Below, one piece after another: positions 1 through 7,118 of a DNA stretch of 7,702 nucleotides. Made by a program: the position numbers and the translations under genes. The stretch lies in assembly GCA_003567615.1 (NCBI GenBank), contig PWZC01000179.1, positions 1-7,702 of the forward strand. The letters run 5' to 3'. Under the pieces are notes generated by a model. It had not been told where the DNA came from. It did no database searches and was given only the letters and a program-made list of their open reading frames with translations. Origin of the DNA: Gemmatimonadota bacterium (lineage in GTDB: Bacteria > Gemmatimonadota > Gemmatimonadetes > Longimicrobiales > Gaopeijiaceae). Numbering within the stretch: the first letter of the stretch is position 1; the number at the start of each line of letters is the position of its first letter.

Positions 1-480
1 CAGGGCGAAGTACATGAAGATGAGGCTCATGGTGAAGAGCACCAGAAGTCCGATCACCGTGCGCGAGAGGAGGAACGGCAGGTTCAGGTAGGCCAGCTTC
101 TTGGCTACGGTGGTATCGGTGGCCAGATATCCCAACCAGGGGAAGTAGTCTTCCCGCAGCCCCAGGAGCATGGGGATCACCAGAATGAAGGCGATGGGAA
201 GAAAGGCGCCGAACGCCAGCGAGATGCGGCGTACGGACCAGTTCCACTTCGCCTTCACGATGACCGTAACCACGGCCAGCATGACGGCCCCCTGAGCCAT
301 GCTCGTCCAGAAGAGCCAGTTGGAGGCGTAGGCCTGCCAGGCCCGGTTGGGGTCCGAGGTGAGGAGGAAGGCGAAGGCTCCGAAACCCAGGACCGCGAGA
401 CCGAGAAACACCAGGGTGAGCGGTGATTTCCTGGTCAGGTACCGGGCCTGGATGTCCGAGGGGATGTGGATGTCGTGCAT
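1..480 (-). CDS. actF: ACIII membrane subunit ActF, NrfD-like, N-terminal part
   Basis: This is the first 160 codons of a polytopic membrane protein; the rest lies beyond the left edge. In ACIII, ActF is the second NrfD-type ten-helix subunit, homologous to ActC, and sits in the cytoplasmic membrane as part of the possible energy-coupling machinery. The protein begins MHDIHIPSDIQ. Hydrophobic segments are visible at about residues 21-41, 55-75, 84-107 and 140-160, which fits four of the expected ten helices. The start is supported by GAGGAAGA, whose first bases overlap the actE stop codon, six bases before the ATG. Only 12 bases separate it from actE, so it is almost certainly co-transcribed and translationally coupled. 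Identification rests mainly on its position after actE plus topology; the visible N-terminal sequence is itself compatible with ActF. No catalytic residues can be judged from this fragment. Confidence 0.88.
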   Translation of the reverse strand, partial: MHDIHIPSDIQARYLTRKSPLTLVFLGLAVLGFGAFAFLLTSDPNRAWQAYASNWLFWTSMAQGAVMLAVVTVIVKAKWNWSVRRISLAFGAFLPIAFILVIPMLLGLREDYFPWLGYLATDTTVAKKLAYLNLPFLLSRTVIGLLVLFTMSLIFMYFAL

Positions 481-486
481 CGCGGA

Positions 487-494
487 TCTTCCTC
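487..494 (-). promoter_or_regulatory. Shine-Dalgarno of actF overlapping the actE stop
   Basis: On the minus strand GAGGAAGA begins inside the TGA stop of actE and lies six bases before the actF ATG. A ribosome finishing actE would cover this site, which favours reinitiation and coupled translation of the two subunits. Confidence 0.7.
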
Positions 495-1143
495 AGTTGT
501 CCGAAGACTGGGCTTGGACTTCGGGCTCTTCCTGACTGGGAAGCTCTCCCTGAAGCTGCCGAACGTAGTTGACGATGTGCCAGCGGTCGTAGTGCGTGAT
601 CTGATGCCCGTAGGCCGGCATGGCGCCCCGTCCCACCCGAATGATGGAGTAGATATATCCGTCCGAGTGGCCCAGAGCCGACTCCTCCAGGAGGCTCCAG
701 TTGGGAACACCGAAGGCCGTGACCGGACCGGCCCCTGCACCGGCGTCCCCGTGGCAGGGGGCACAGGCGCGGAGGTACATCTCCTCACCCCGGGCCAGCG
801 ACGCGGCATCGGACGAAACCGGATTCTCCAGTCCCACCGCCCGCGGATCGCCCTGGAGGAGCATCAGCGGGGTGATGGGCGGAGGCGGAGCCTGACCGTC
901 CGCCGAGCCCAGATTCACAGTGTGGGGCGCCCCGGGGAAGTTCCCCGAAGAGAACGAAACCGACCCTTCCGGGGACTGCTGCGGGTTTTCGTACGGATTG
1001 AACGAGGGCTGATCCCGCATGCTGCGGCCGAAGATGGAGACCATGAGGTCATCCACCGGGTTGCAACCGGCCACCATGAGCAGTGCGAGAACAGCGGCCA
1101 GGGACCGGAGTCCCCGCAGGCGAGGGGTGCTTGAATCAGCCAT
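493..1143 (-). CDS. actE: ACIII monoheme cytochrome c lipoprotein ActE
   Basis: A 216-residue periplasmic monoheme cytochrome c anchored to the membrane by a lipid, serving as an electron-transfer subunit of ACIII. Residues 1-26 form a lipoprotein signal peptide (basic GLR, hydrophobic core, lipobox VAGC) with the lipidated cysteine at Cys27. A proline/glycine-rich linker of about 85 residues follows. The cytochrome c domain has one heme motif CAPCH at 127-131 and a probable axial Met at 175 in GAMPAYG, followed by the usual C-terminal helix (YDRWHIVNYVRQLQG). The tail is acidic and polar. The reading frame is open upstream to 1287, but the ATG at 1143 is chosen because it has a strong Shine-Dalgarno sequence and puts the signal peptide at the N-terminus. 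The gene overlaps actD by 8 bases (ATGGCTGA). The order and single heme match ActE of known ACIII operons. Confidence 0.94.
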   Translation of the reverse strand: MADSSTPRLRGLRSLAAVLALLMVAGCNPVDDLMVSIFGRSMRDQPSFNPYENPQQSPEGSVSFSSGNFPGAPHTVNLGSADGQAPPPPITPLMLLQGDPRAVGLENPVSSDAASLARGEEMYLRACAPCHGDAGAGAGPVTAFGVPNWSLLEESALGHSDGYIYSIIRVGRGAMPAYGHQITHYDRWHIVNYVRQLQGELPSQEEPEVQAQSSDN

Positions 1144-1674
1144 GGGACCTTCCCTTGGGATCCGTCTGGATCTGGGTGGGTTCGTGGGTCTCCAGGATGC
1201 TCCGCACGGTACCCATCTGCTCGGGCGGGGCGGTGACGTAGATACCGAATTTCCCCGAACTGAAGTCGGGGTCGTAGACCACGTCACCCTTGAGATCCGG
1301 GATCCGCATGTTGTACAGGACGCCGATGACCGTGGCCAGGGCGCCGAAGAGAATCGTCATCTCGAAGGCCGGGATCACGTAGGCCGGAATGGCCACGATG
1401 GGCTTTCCGCCGGTGACCAGGGGCCAGTCCATGCTGGTGAACACGGTGAAGGCGAAGCCGGCGGCGGCGCCGGTGAGCCCTCCCACCAGGGTGAACAGGC
1501 GGACCGGGCTATGGTGGTAGCCCAGGGCGTGCTCGATGTGGTGCTCCGGGAAGGGAGCAAAGGCGGTGATCTCCTCGAACCCCTTCTCCCGCAGCTCCGT
1601 GATGGTATCCACCGTCGAATCCAGGTACTCATAGGAAGCCAGCAGACCTTCCCGGGCCGTGCCCGTGGCGGCGC

Positions 1675-1678
<4 letters not shown>
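1136..1678 (-). CDS. actD: ACIII membrane subunit ActD (DUF3341)
   Basis: A 180-residue membrane protein of the DUF3341 family, the small two-helix subunit of ACIII that packs beside ActC and ActF; its precise role in the complex is not settled. The N-terminal 55 residues form a soluble domain starting GLLASYEYLDSTVDTITELR, which resembles a small alpha/beta fold with a helix of the type seen in family members. Helix 1 is at about 59-81 (rich in Gly and Ala) and helix 2 at about 97-122, the latter preceded by the proline-bearing KPIVAIPAYVIPAFE stretch typical of the family. The C-terminal soluble tail of about 58 residues contains DFSSGKFGIYVTAP. There is no metal or heme motif. The start overlaps the actC stop as ATGA, and a perfect AAGGAGGT precedes it, so coupling to actC is expected. 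Length is normal for the family. Confidence 0.93.
1148..1156 (-). promoter_or_regulatory. Shine-Dalgarno of actE within actD
   Basis: AAGGGAAGG on the minus strand ends four bases before the ATG at 1143 and lies inside the last codons of actD. It decides the actE start against the longer open frame reaching 1287, which would overlap actD by 150 bases and bury the signal peptide. Confidence 0.7.
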
Positions 1679-3054
<1,376 letters not shown>

Positions 3055-3060
3055 TCGTTG

Positions 3061-3066
3061 CCTCTC
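3061..3066 (-). promoter_or_regulatory. Shine-Dalgarno of actC
   Basis: GAGAGG on the minus strand lies six bases before the ATG at 3054. It sits in the 46-base actB-actC gap, so actC has its own accessible ribosome site rather than one embedded in actB. Confidence 0.6.
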
Positions 3067-3085
3067 GTCCCCGCTTGAGTCGATG

Positions 3086-3096
3086 CCGAGCCTCGG
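3086..3096 (-). repeat. Small palindrome after the actB stop
   Basis: CCGAGGCTCGG is a perfect 11-base palindrome around a central base, starting four bases after the actB stop codon. As RNA it can form only a four-pair stem with a three-base loop, and no U-run follows, so it is not a terminator. A minor mRNA-stability or spacing role is possible, but chance is also reasonable at this GC content. Confidence 0.35.
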
Positions 3097-3100
3097 TGGA

Positions 3101-6100
3101 TCAGACCTCGATCGACGTCACCGGGTGGAAGGTCACCTTCCGGAGGTAGTTCACCGCCGGTTGCGTATTGATCAGGATATCGTAGATGCGGTACGTCCGC
3201 TGGTCCTGCGAGACCTGCGCGACCCGGGACTCGGGGTCACGGATGTTGCCGAAGACGATGGCCTCGGCGGGACAGCTCTGCTGACACGCCGGAACCACCT
3301 CGTCCGCCCCCAGAATGCGGCCCTCCACGGTGGCCCGGTTCTGCCGCTCCCGGATCCGCTGCACGCAGAAGGAGCACTTCTCCATGACGCCCTCGTCACG
3401 AACCGTGACATCCGGGTTGTACTGCCAGTTCAGGGGCTCGGGCACATCGGAGAAGCGGTGCCAGTTGAAGACCCGGATCTTGTAGGGGCAGTTATTGGCG
3501 CAGTAACGGGTCCCCACGCACCGGTTGTAGATCTGGCCATTGAGACCGTCGGGCGTGTGGTACGCCGCGTAGACCGGGCAGACGGGCTCACACGGAGCGT
3601 TGCCACAGTGCTGGCAGATCATGGGGAGGAAGCGAACGTCCACCGGTCCGGGCTGGGTTGCGTCCACCTCCTCGAAGTACCGATCCATGCGGATCCAGTG
3701 GAGATCCCGACCCATCATGAGCTGGTCTTCGCCCACCGATGCCACATTGTTCTCGGACTGACAGGCCACGACGCAGGCGGAGCAGCCCGTGCACTTGTCC
3801 AGGTCGATGGCCATGGCCCAGCGCGGGTTCTCTTCCGGATCGTAGTTGCCGTACTGTGCCCCGGCGAGGGGATAATCCTCGGGTGCGCCCCCGCCCGGCA
3901 CCGGAACCGGGAGAAACCCTCCGCCGCCCTGGAGCTCGTAGAGCGGATAGCGCTCCGCATCCTGGATGCCGGCGCGGAGGTCCTCGATCTGCACCGCCGG
4001 CGCGATGGGCCGGTCGTACTGATCGCTGGAGCCCTCGATGGTGGCCAGCCGCCGCCACTGGCCGGTGGGCTCGATCTGCACCCGCACCGCCAGGTGATTC
4101 AGGGACCCCACCACGTCCTCGGCGGTGCCCGGGAGGAGGGACATGGGGTTCACACCCTTCCCATCCGCGTACCGGCCGTAGTTCTCGTGGCCGGCCCCCA
4201 TGGAGATGGCCACGGTGTCGCGTCGGACACCGGGGTAGGGGGAGACCGGGACCTCCACTTCGCCGTGGGGCGACCGCACCCGAACCATGTCGCCGCGGCG
4301 AAGTCCCATCTCCTCCACGGTCTCAGGGTTCATCTCCACCCAGGAGTGCCACGCCAGCTTGGTCACCGGATCGGGGAGTTCCTGGAGCCAGGGCTTATTG
4401 GCCCCGCGACCATCGCCCAGGCGGGAGGAGGGGTAGACCACCAGGGTCATGCCGTCCCCTTCCAGCGACGGACGGTCGAAGGTGAGCGCCCGGTCCGGGG
4501 CCTGCAGCGACGGCTCCGCCTGGGTCTCCTCGTCCACAGTGACGACACCGGTCCGGAGCGCCTCGCGCCAGAACTCGTCGAAGGTACCACCGGGCGAGCC
4601 CAGGGCGGCGTGACGCTCTTCCCAGCGGGCCTGCAGGTACTCGTGGAAGCTCCCCGAGTCCACGTCCTGCCCCAGCCCCCGGGCCAGGGTCAGGAACACA
4701 TCCCCCACCGGCCGGGAGTCGAAGTGGGGGACCGGGACCATGGTAGGCTGACGGATGGACCAGAGTCCGGGCCGCGGGTTGGCGTCCCCCCAATCTTCCA
4801 GGGAGTGCCGGACAGGGAGGACCAGATCGCACAGGGCGGCGGTCTCGTCCATCTGCTGCGTCACGGCCACCTTGAAGCCCACCGAGCCCAGGGCGTCGGC
4901 AAAGCCGGCACCCGGCGGCAGGGCATAGGCCGGGTTCGCACCGTAGAAGATCACCGCCTCCAGGCCACCGCGATCCATGGCATCCACCACCTCCATGAGA
5001 TCCCGGTGGGAAGCGGCGGGTGCTGCGCGATTCTCCACCCCCACCTGCAGGGTGGAGCCCACATTCCCGGCCACGGCATTCAGGACCAGAACGGCCAGGT
5101 TGGCCGCCGTGGCATTGGCTCCCTGCGCGGCCACCCCCGGCCCCAGAGCCAGGGAGTCGGCCTCACCGAAGGCCACTGCCAACTCCTCGATGGTGGAAGC
5201 GGGAATCCCGGCCTCCTGTGCCGCCGACTCGGGCGTGTATGCCTGCAGGAGGTCGGCATAGGGTCCGGCATCGGCGCCGCCCCGCACCAGGACGTTGGCC
5301 ATGGCCAGCGCCACCACCGCTTCGGACCCGGGCTGGAGGGGCACCCACTCATCGGCGTTCTGACCGGTGAGGGACAGGCGAGGCGACAGGAAGACGAACC
5401 GCCCCTTGTTGTCGTCGGCGTCCACGGCGTGCGCGTGGGTGAAGGAGCGTCCGTACTCCACAGGAGAGAGCCAGGTCTCCAGGAAGTCGGCACCGAACGA
5501 GACGATGAGATCCGCCTCGTCCAGGCGATAGGTCGGAATGACGTCACGACCGAAGGCGAGACGGGCGGCTTCGCGCAGGGGCGCCTCCGAGAGGGGCTCG
5601 TACTCGACCCGGCGGGCGCCGGCCGTCTCCACGATCCCATCCAGGAGACCGGAGAGGGTGGGCCCCTCCTTCCCGGTCACGAGCGCCATGCGGTTTCCGG
5701 CACCACCGACGCGCTCCGCCAGCAGGGACTCGGCCTCTTCCCAGGAGATGGCCTCGAACCCGTTTCCGCTCCGCCGCATGGGCTGGCTGAGGCGATCCGG
5801 GTTGTAGAGCCCCTGGAGGGAGGCGTGTCCCCGAGCGCACAATGCGCCGCCGGACACAGGATGGTTCGGGTTCCCCTCGACCTTGATGGCCCGCCCCTCC
5901 CGGGTCTTCACCCAGGTTCCACAACCGGCGGAGCACTCTCCACAGACCGAGGAATACCAGGTCGCCACGCCGGGAGTGATGTCCTCCGGCGGCACCACGT
6001 AGGGCATGAGCTTCTCCACCTGGTCGGTGGAACAGCCCACCAGGCCGGCTCCGGCGCCCGAGACGCCCAGAACCTTCAGAAAGTCACGCCGCTTCATCCC

Positions 6101-6109
6101 GTCACTCAT
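3101..6109 (-). CDS. actB: ACIII iron-sulfur subunit ActB (molybdopterin-oxidoreductase-like/ferredoxin fusion)
   Basis: A 1002-residue periplasmic subunit that relays electrons from quinol oxidised in ActC to the c-type hemes. Residues 5-26 form a Tat signal (Arg7-Arg8 in KRRDFLK) ending in a lipobox LVGC, so Cys26 is probably lipidated after export. The B1 half (about 40-745) resembles CISM molybdopterin oxidoreductases, ending in a dinucleotide-binding-like domain near 590-660. It carries Cys56, Cys59, Cys63 and Cys91 in a C-x2-C-x3-C-x27-C pattern. ActB is known to lack the molybdenum cofactor. The B2 half (about 765-970) is NrfC/PsrB-like with cysteines at 773/776/779/783, 832/835/840/844, 864/870/874 and 912/915/942/946. 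The third group has Thr867 where a cysteine would stand, the signature of a [3Fe-4S] cluster. GAGGGAG before the ATG supports the first Met rather than Met5. It follows actA after 90 bases. Length fits the fused ActB form. Confidence 0.96.
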   Translation of the reverse strand: MSDGMKRRDFLKVLGVSGAGAGLVGCSTDQVEKLMPYVVPPEDITPGVATWYSSVCGECSAGCGTWVKTREGRAIKVEGNPNHPVSGGALCARGHASLQGLYNPDRLSQPMRRSGNGFEAISWEEAESLLAERVGGAGNRMALVTGKEGPTLSGLLDGIVETAGARRVEYEPLSEAPLREAARLAFGRDVIPTYRLDEADLIVSFGADFLETWLSPVEYGRSFTHAHAVDADDNKGRFVFLSPRLSLTGQNADEWVPLQPGSEAVVALAMANVLVRGGADAGPYADLLQAYTPESAAQEAGIPASTIEELAVAFGEADSLALGPGVAAQGANATAANLAVLVLNAVAGNVGSTLQVGVENRAAPAASHRDLMEVVDAMDRGGLEAVIFYGANPAYALPPGAGFADALGSVGFKVAVTQQMDETAALCDLVLPVRHSLEDWGDANPRPGLWSIRQPTMVPVPHFDSRPVGDVFLTLARGLGQDVDSGSFHEYLQARWEERHAALGSPGGTFDEFWREALRTGVVTVDEETQAEPSLQAPDRALTFDRPSLEGDGMTLVVYPSSRLGDGRGANKPWLQELPDPVTKLAWHSWVEMNPETVEEMGLRRGDMVRVRSPHGEVEVPVSPYPGVRRDTVAISMGAGHENYGRYADGKGVNPMSLLPGTAEDVVGSLNHLAVRVQIEPTGQWRRLATIEGSSDQYDRPIAPAVQIEDLRAGIQDAERYPLYELQGGGGFLPVPVPGGGAPEDYPLAGAQYGNYDPEENPRWAMAIDLDKCTGCSACVVACQSENNVASVGEDQLMMGRDLHWIRMDRYFEEVDATQPGPVDVRFLPMICQHCGNAPCEPVCPVYAAYHTPDGLNGQIYNRCVGTRYCANNCPYKIRVFNWHRFSDVPEPLNWQYNPDVTVRDEGVMEKCSFCVQRIRERQNRATVEGRILGADEVVPACQQSCPAEAIVFGNIRDPESRVAQVSQDQRTYRIYDILINTQPAVNYLRKVTFHPVTSIEV

Positions 6110-6113
6110 GAAA

Positions 6114-6120
6114 CTCCCTC
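6114..6120 (-). promoter_or_regulatory. Shine-Dalgarno of actB
   Basis: GAGGGAG on the minus strand ends four bases before the ATG at 6109. The next in-frame ATG (MKRRDF) would be 16 bases away, so this site favours the longer N-terminus MSDGMKRRDF. Confidence 0.65.
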
Positions 6121-6135
6121 GATGTCCGATGGCAA

Positions 6136-6177
6136 CAGCCCGGTCGAGCCCCCCGCGAACGGAGGGGCGCCGGGCTG
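6136..6177 (-). repeat. Strong imperfect hairpin between actA and actB
   Basis: Within the 90-base actA-actB gap, an outer 8-base arm (CAGCCCGG at 6136-6143, pairing with 6170-6177) and an inner 5-base arm (GCCCC at 6148-6152, pairing with GGGGC at 6164-6168) form a GC-rich stem. The arms are interrupted by TCGA opposite a single G. Two more C-G pairs (6153-6162 and 6154-6161) are possible inside, with A6163 bulged. No U-run follows in the minus-strand transcript, so a classical terminator is unlikely. The position suggests an RNA-stability or partial-attenuation element that sets ActA relative to ActB. The structure is seen in the sequence; the role is inferred. Confidence 0.6.
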
Positions 6178-6199
6178 GTCCTGGCTTGGTGGTGTCATG

Positions 6200-6748
6200 T
6201 CAGTAGTGGCAGACCGTGCAGTCCAGGGAGGCGCCCTGCTCGATGTGGCAGTTCAGGCACCACCCCATGGTGAGGGGCTGCTGTACCCGCTCCACCACAT
6301 TGATCTCGTAGCCCACGTCGCCGTGACAGTCGGCGCACTCCACCCCGGCGGCCACGTGTCTCATATGGGGGAAGTAGACGTGGTCCGCAACGCGGTAGAT
6401 CCGCTCCCAGGCGATGGGCTCGCGAGCGTCCCAGAACTCCCGGAGCTGGTTGATGTCTGCAGCCTGGGCGTCCCCCTGCACATAGGCGTGGCAACCCATA
6501 CAACTCGCCATGGAAGGATGACCCGCGCTCTTGGAGCGTTCCGCCGAGAAGTGGCAGTACATGCAATCGATGTTGTTCACCGCCACGTGGGGTTCGTGGG
6601 GGAACTCGAAGGGGTTCACATGGGGCGGACCGGTCTGGGCCTGAGCGTCGGCCGAACCGCCGTTTGACTGGGCCTGAACGAAGGCCAGCGAACCCAGGAC
6701 GGCCGCGAAGGCCGCCAACGCGATCAGCAACTGCTTCTTCATCACCAT
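6200..6748 (-). CDS. actA: ACIII pentaheme cytochrome c subunit ActA
   Basis: A 182-residue periplasmic multiheme cytochrome c, the electron-output subunit of ACIII. Residues 1-26 form a Sec signal peptide (MKK, hydrophobic core, likely cleavage after VQA). Five heme motifs follow: CMYCH 62-66, CMGCH 83-87, CADCH 138-142, CLNCH 164-168 and CTVCH 177-181. The protein ends one residue after the last heme-binding His, so little room remains beyond heme five. Additional histidines (51, 54, 77, 124, 128, 131) can supply distal axial ligands. The frame stays open to 7120, but the signal peptide fixes the start at ATG 6748 or ATG 6742; AGGA lies 4 and 10 bases before them respectively, and I list the outer one. 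It is first in the operon, downstream of the predicted promoter. The five hemes and position before actB match ActA; no membrane helix remains after signal cleavage. Confidence 0.95.
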   Translation of the reverse strand: MVMKKQLLIALAAFAAVLGSLAFVQAQSNGGSADAQAQTGPPHVNPFEFPHEPHVAVNNIDCMYCHFSAERSKSAGHPSMASCMGCHAYVQGDAQAADINQLREFWDAREPIAWERIYRVADHVYFPHMRHVAAGVECADCHGDVGYEINVVERVQQPLTMGWCLNCHIEQGASLDCTVCHY

Positions 6749-6752
6749 GGTG

Positions 6753-6756
6753 TCCT
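6753..6756 (-). promoter_or_regulatory. Weak Shine-Dalgarno of actA
   Basis: AGGA on the minus strand is the only purine match before actA. It is four bases from ATG 6748 (rather close) and ten from ATG 6742 (rather far), so it does not decide between the two starts, which differ by two residues before the same signal peptide. Confidence 0.4.
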
Positions 6757-6768
6757 GGTCGGAAGACG

Positions 6769-6790
6769 GGCAGGAAGGGGCCCTCCTGCC
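6769..6790 (-). repeat. Hairpin in the presumed actA leader
   Basis: GGCAGGA (6784-6790 read on the minus strand) pairs with TCCTGCC (6769-6775), a seven-pair stem with an eight-base loop. If transcription starts near 6798, this stem lies close to the 5' end of the operon mRNA and about 20 bases before actA. Such a structure could protect the message. A second possible pairing of 6779-6784 with 6797-6802 overlaps it, but would fall largely upstream of the predicted start of transcription. Confidence 0.45.
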
Positions 6791-6804
6791 GCAAACAGGG
6801 CCGC

Positions 6805-6834
6805 AAGTTAGGCCCCCCCCCGAACCCCTGTCAA
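6805..6834 (-). promoter_or_regulatory. Candidate sigma70-type promoter of the act operon
   Basis: On the minus strand, TTGACA at 6829-6834 is a perfect -35 hexamer. TAACTT at 6805-6810 keeps the three most conserved -10 positions (first T, second A, last T). The spacer is 18 bases and contains nine consecutive Gs (6813-6821). Transcription would begin near 6797-6799, giving a leader of about 50 bases before actA. This is the only clear promoter pattern I found in the divergent region. The hexamers are seen; activity is inferred. Confidence 0.6.
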
Positions 6835-6840
6835 CGGCGC

Positions 6841-6859
6841 AGGGAAACATGGGTTCCCT
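6841..6859. repeat. Inverted repeat just upstream of the -35
   Basis: AGGGAA (6841-6846) and TTCCCT (6854-6859) are perfect six-base arms around a seven-base centre. The repeat lies six bases upstream of the predicted -35 hexamer. That spot suits an activator or repressor site, but the arms are short and the region is GC-rich, so chance cannot be excluded. Confidence 0.35.
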
Positions 6860-6862
6860 CAC

Positions 6863-6984
6863 CTGTGGAAGGGGCTCCCGAAAGGTCCAGCAAAGTCGGG
6901 GGCCGGTCCGGAAACCCGCGCTCCGTGGGCAGGTTCCACGGGTCACCTCGTTGATGGGCGAAGGGGTCCTTTCGCTGTGGAAGG
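6863..6984 (+). repeat. Pair of CTGTGGAAGG direct repeats
   Basis: Identical ten-base copies occur at 6863-6872 and 6975-6984, 112 bases apart. A related GTTGTGGG pair occurs at 6984-6991 and 7008-7015. All share a TGTGG core on the plus strand. They might be binding sites for a regulator of one or both divergent genes; there is no further support. Confidence 0.3.
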
Positions 6985-7035
6985 TTGTGGGATCAACGAA
7001 TCTCTCCGTTGTGGGGGATGGCACCAGGCCAGGGT

Positions 7036-7083
7036 GCCGGGTGGTTCCCGGCCCCCGTGACGGCCGGCCCCGGGCCCACCCGG
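7036..7083. repeat. Overlapping GC-rich inverted repeats before the plus-strand gene
   Basis: GCCGGG (7036-7041) pairs with CCCGGC (7047-7052) around a five-base loop. Alternatively CCGGGTGG (7037-7044) pairs with CCACCCGG (7076-7083) around 31 bases. The two pairings share an arm and cannot both form. They lie 36-83 bases before the ATG of the DUF432-like gene, so they may be part of its leader or an operator. No T-run follows on either strand. Confidence 0.35.
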
Positions 7084-7118
7084 TTGCCACCGCGCCCGCT
7101 CGCGACCCACATTCCGGC

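Larger units (their letters stand above)
6749..7118. other. Divergent intergenic region between actA and the DUF432-like gene
   Basis: These 370 bases hold no convincing gene. The actA-proximal third contains the leader hairpin, the candidate promoter with its G-run and an adjacent inverted repeat. The remainder carries a direct repeat CTGTGGAAGG (6863-6872 and 6975-6984), a second short repeat GTTGTGGG (6984-6991 and 7008-7015), and GC-rich inverted repeats near 7036-7083. From about 6811 to 7118 I find no TA dinucleotide, so no ordinary -10 element is visible for the plus-strand gene. Open frames here are extensions or shadows without ribosome sites. Confidence 0.6.

Noticed and set aside
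493..1287. Longer 264-residue version of actE starting at 1287
   Set aside because: It would overlap actD by about 150 bases and place the lipoprotein signal peptide 48 residues inside the protein. The ATG at 1143 has a good ribosome site.
3101..6109. ActB as a true molybdenum enzyme such as a formate dehydrogenase or polysulfide reductase catalytic subunit
   Set aside because: The fusion of both halves and the act gene neighbours (pentaheme ActA, DUF3341, monoheme lipoprotein) define ACIII, whose ActB carries no molybdenum cofactor.
6136..6177. Rho-independent terminator after actA
   Set aside because: The stem is strong, but no U-run follows in the minus-strand transcript and the rest of the complex lies downstream, so it is kept as a hairpin only.
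6863..7015. DnaA boxes or a replication origin suggested by the TGTGG words
   Set aside because: The words differ from the TGTGGATAA consensus at the A/T-rich end, and no AT-rich unwinding region or dnaA-type gene is nearby.
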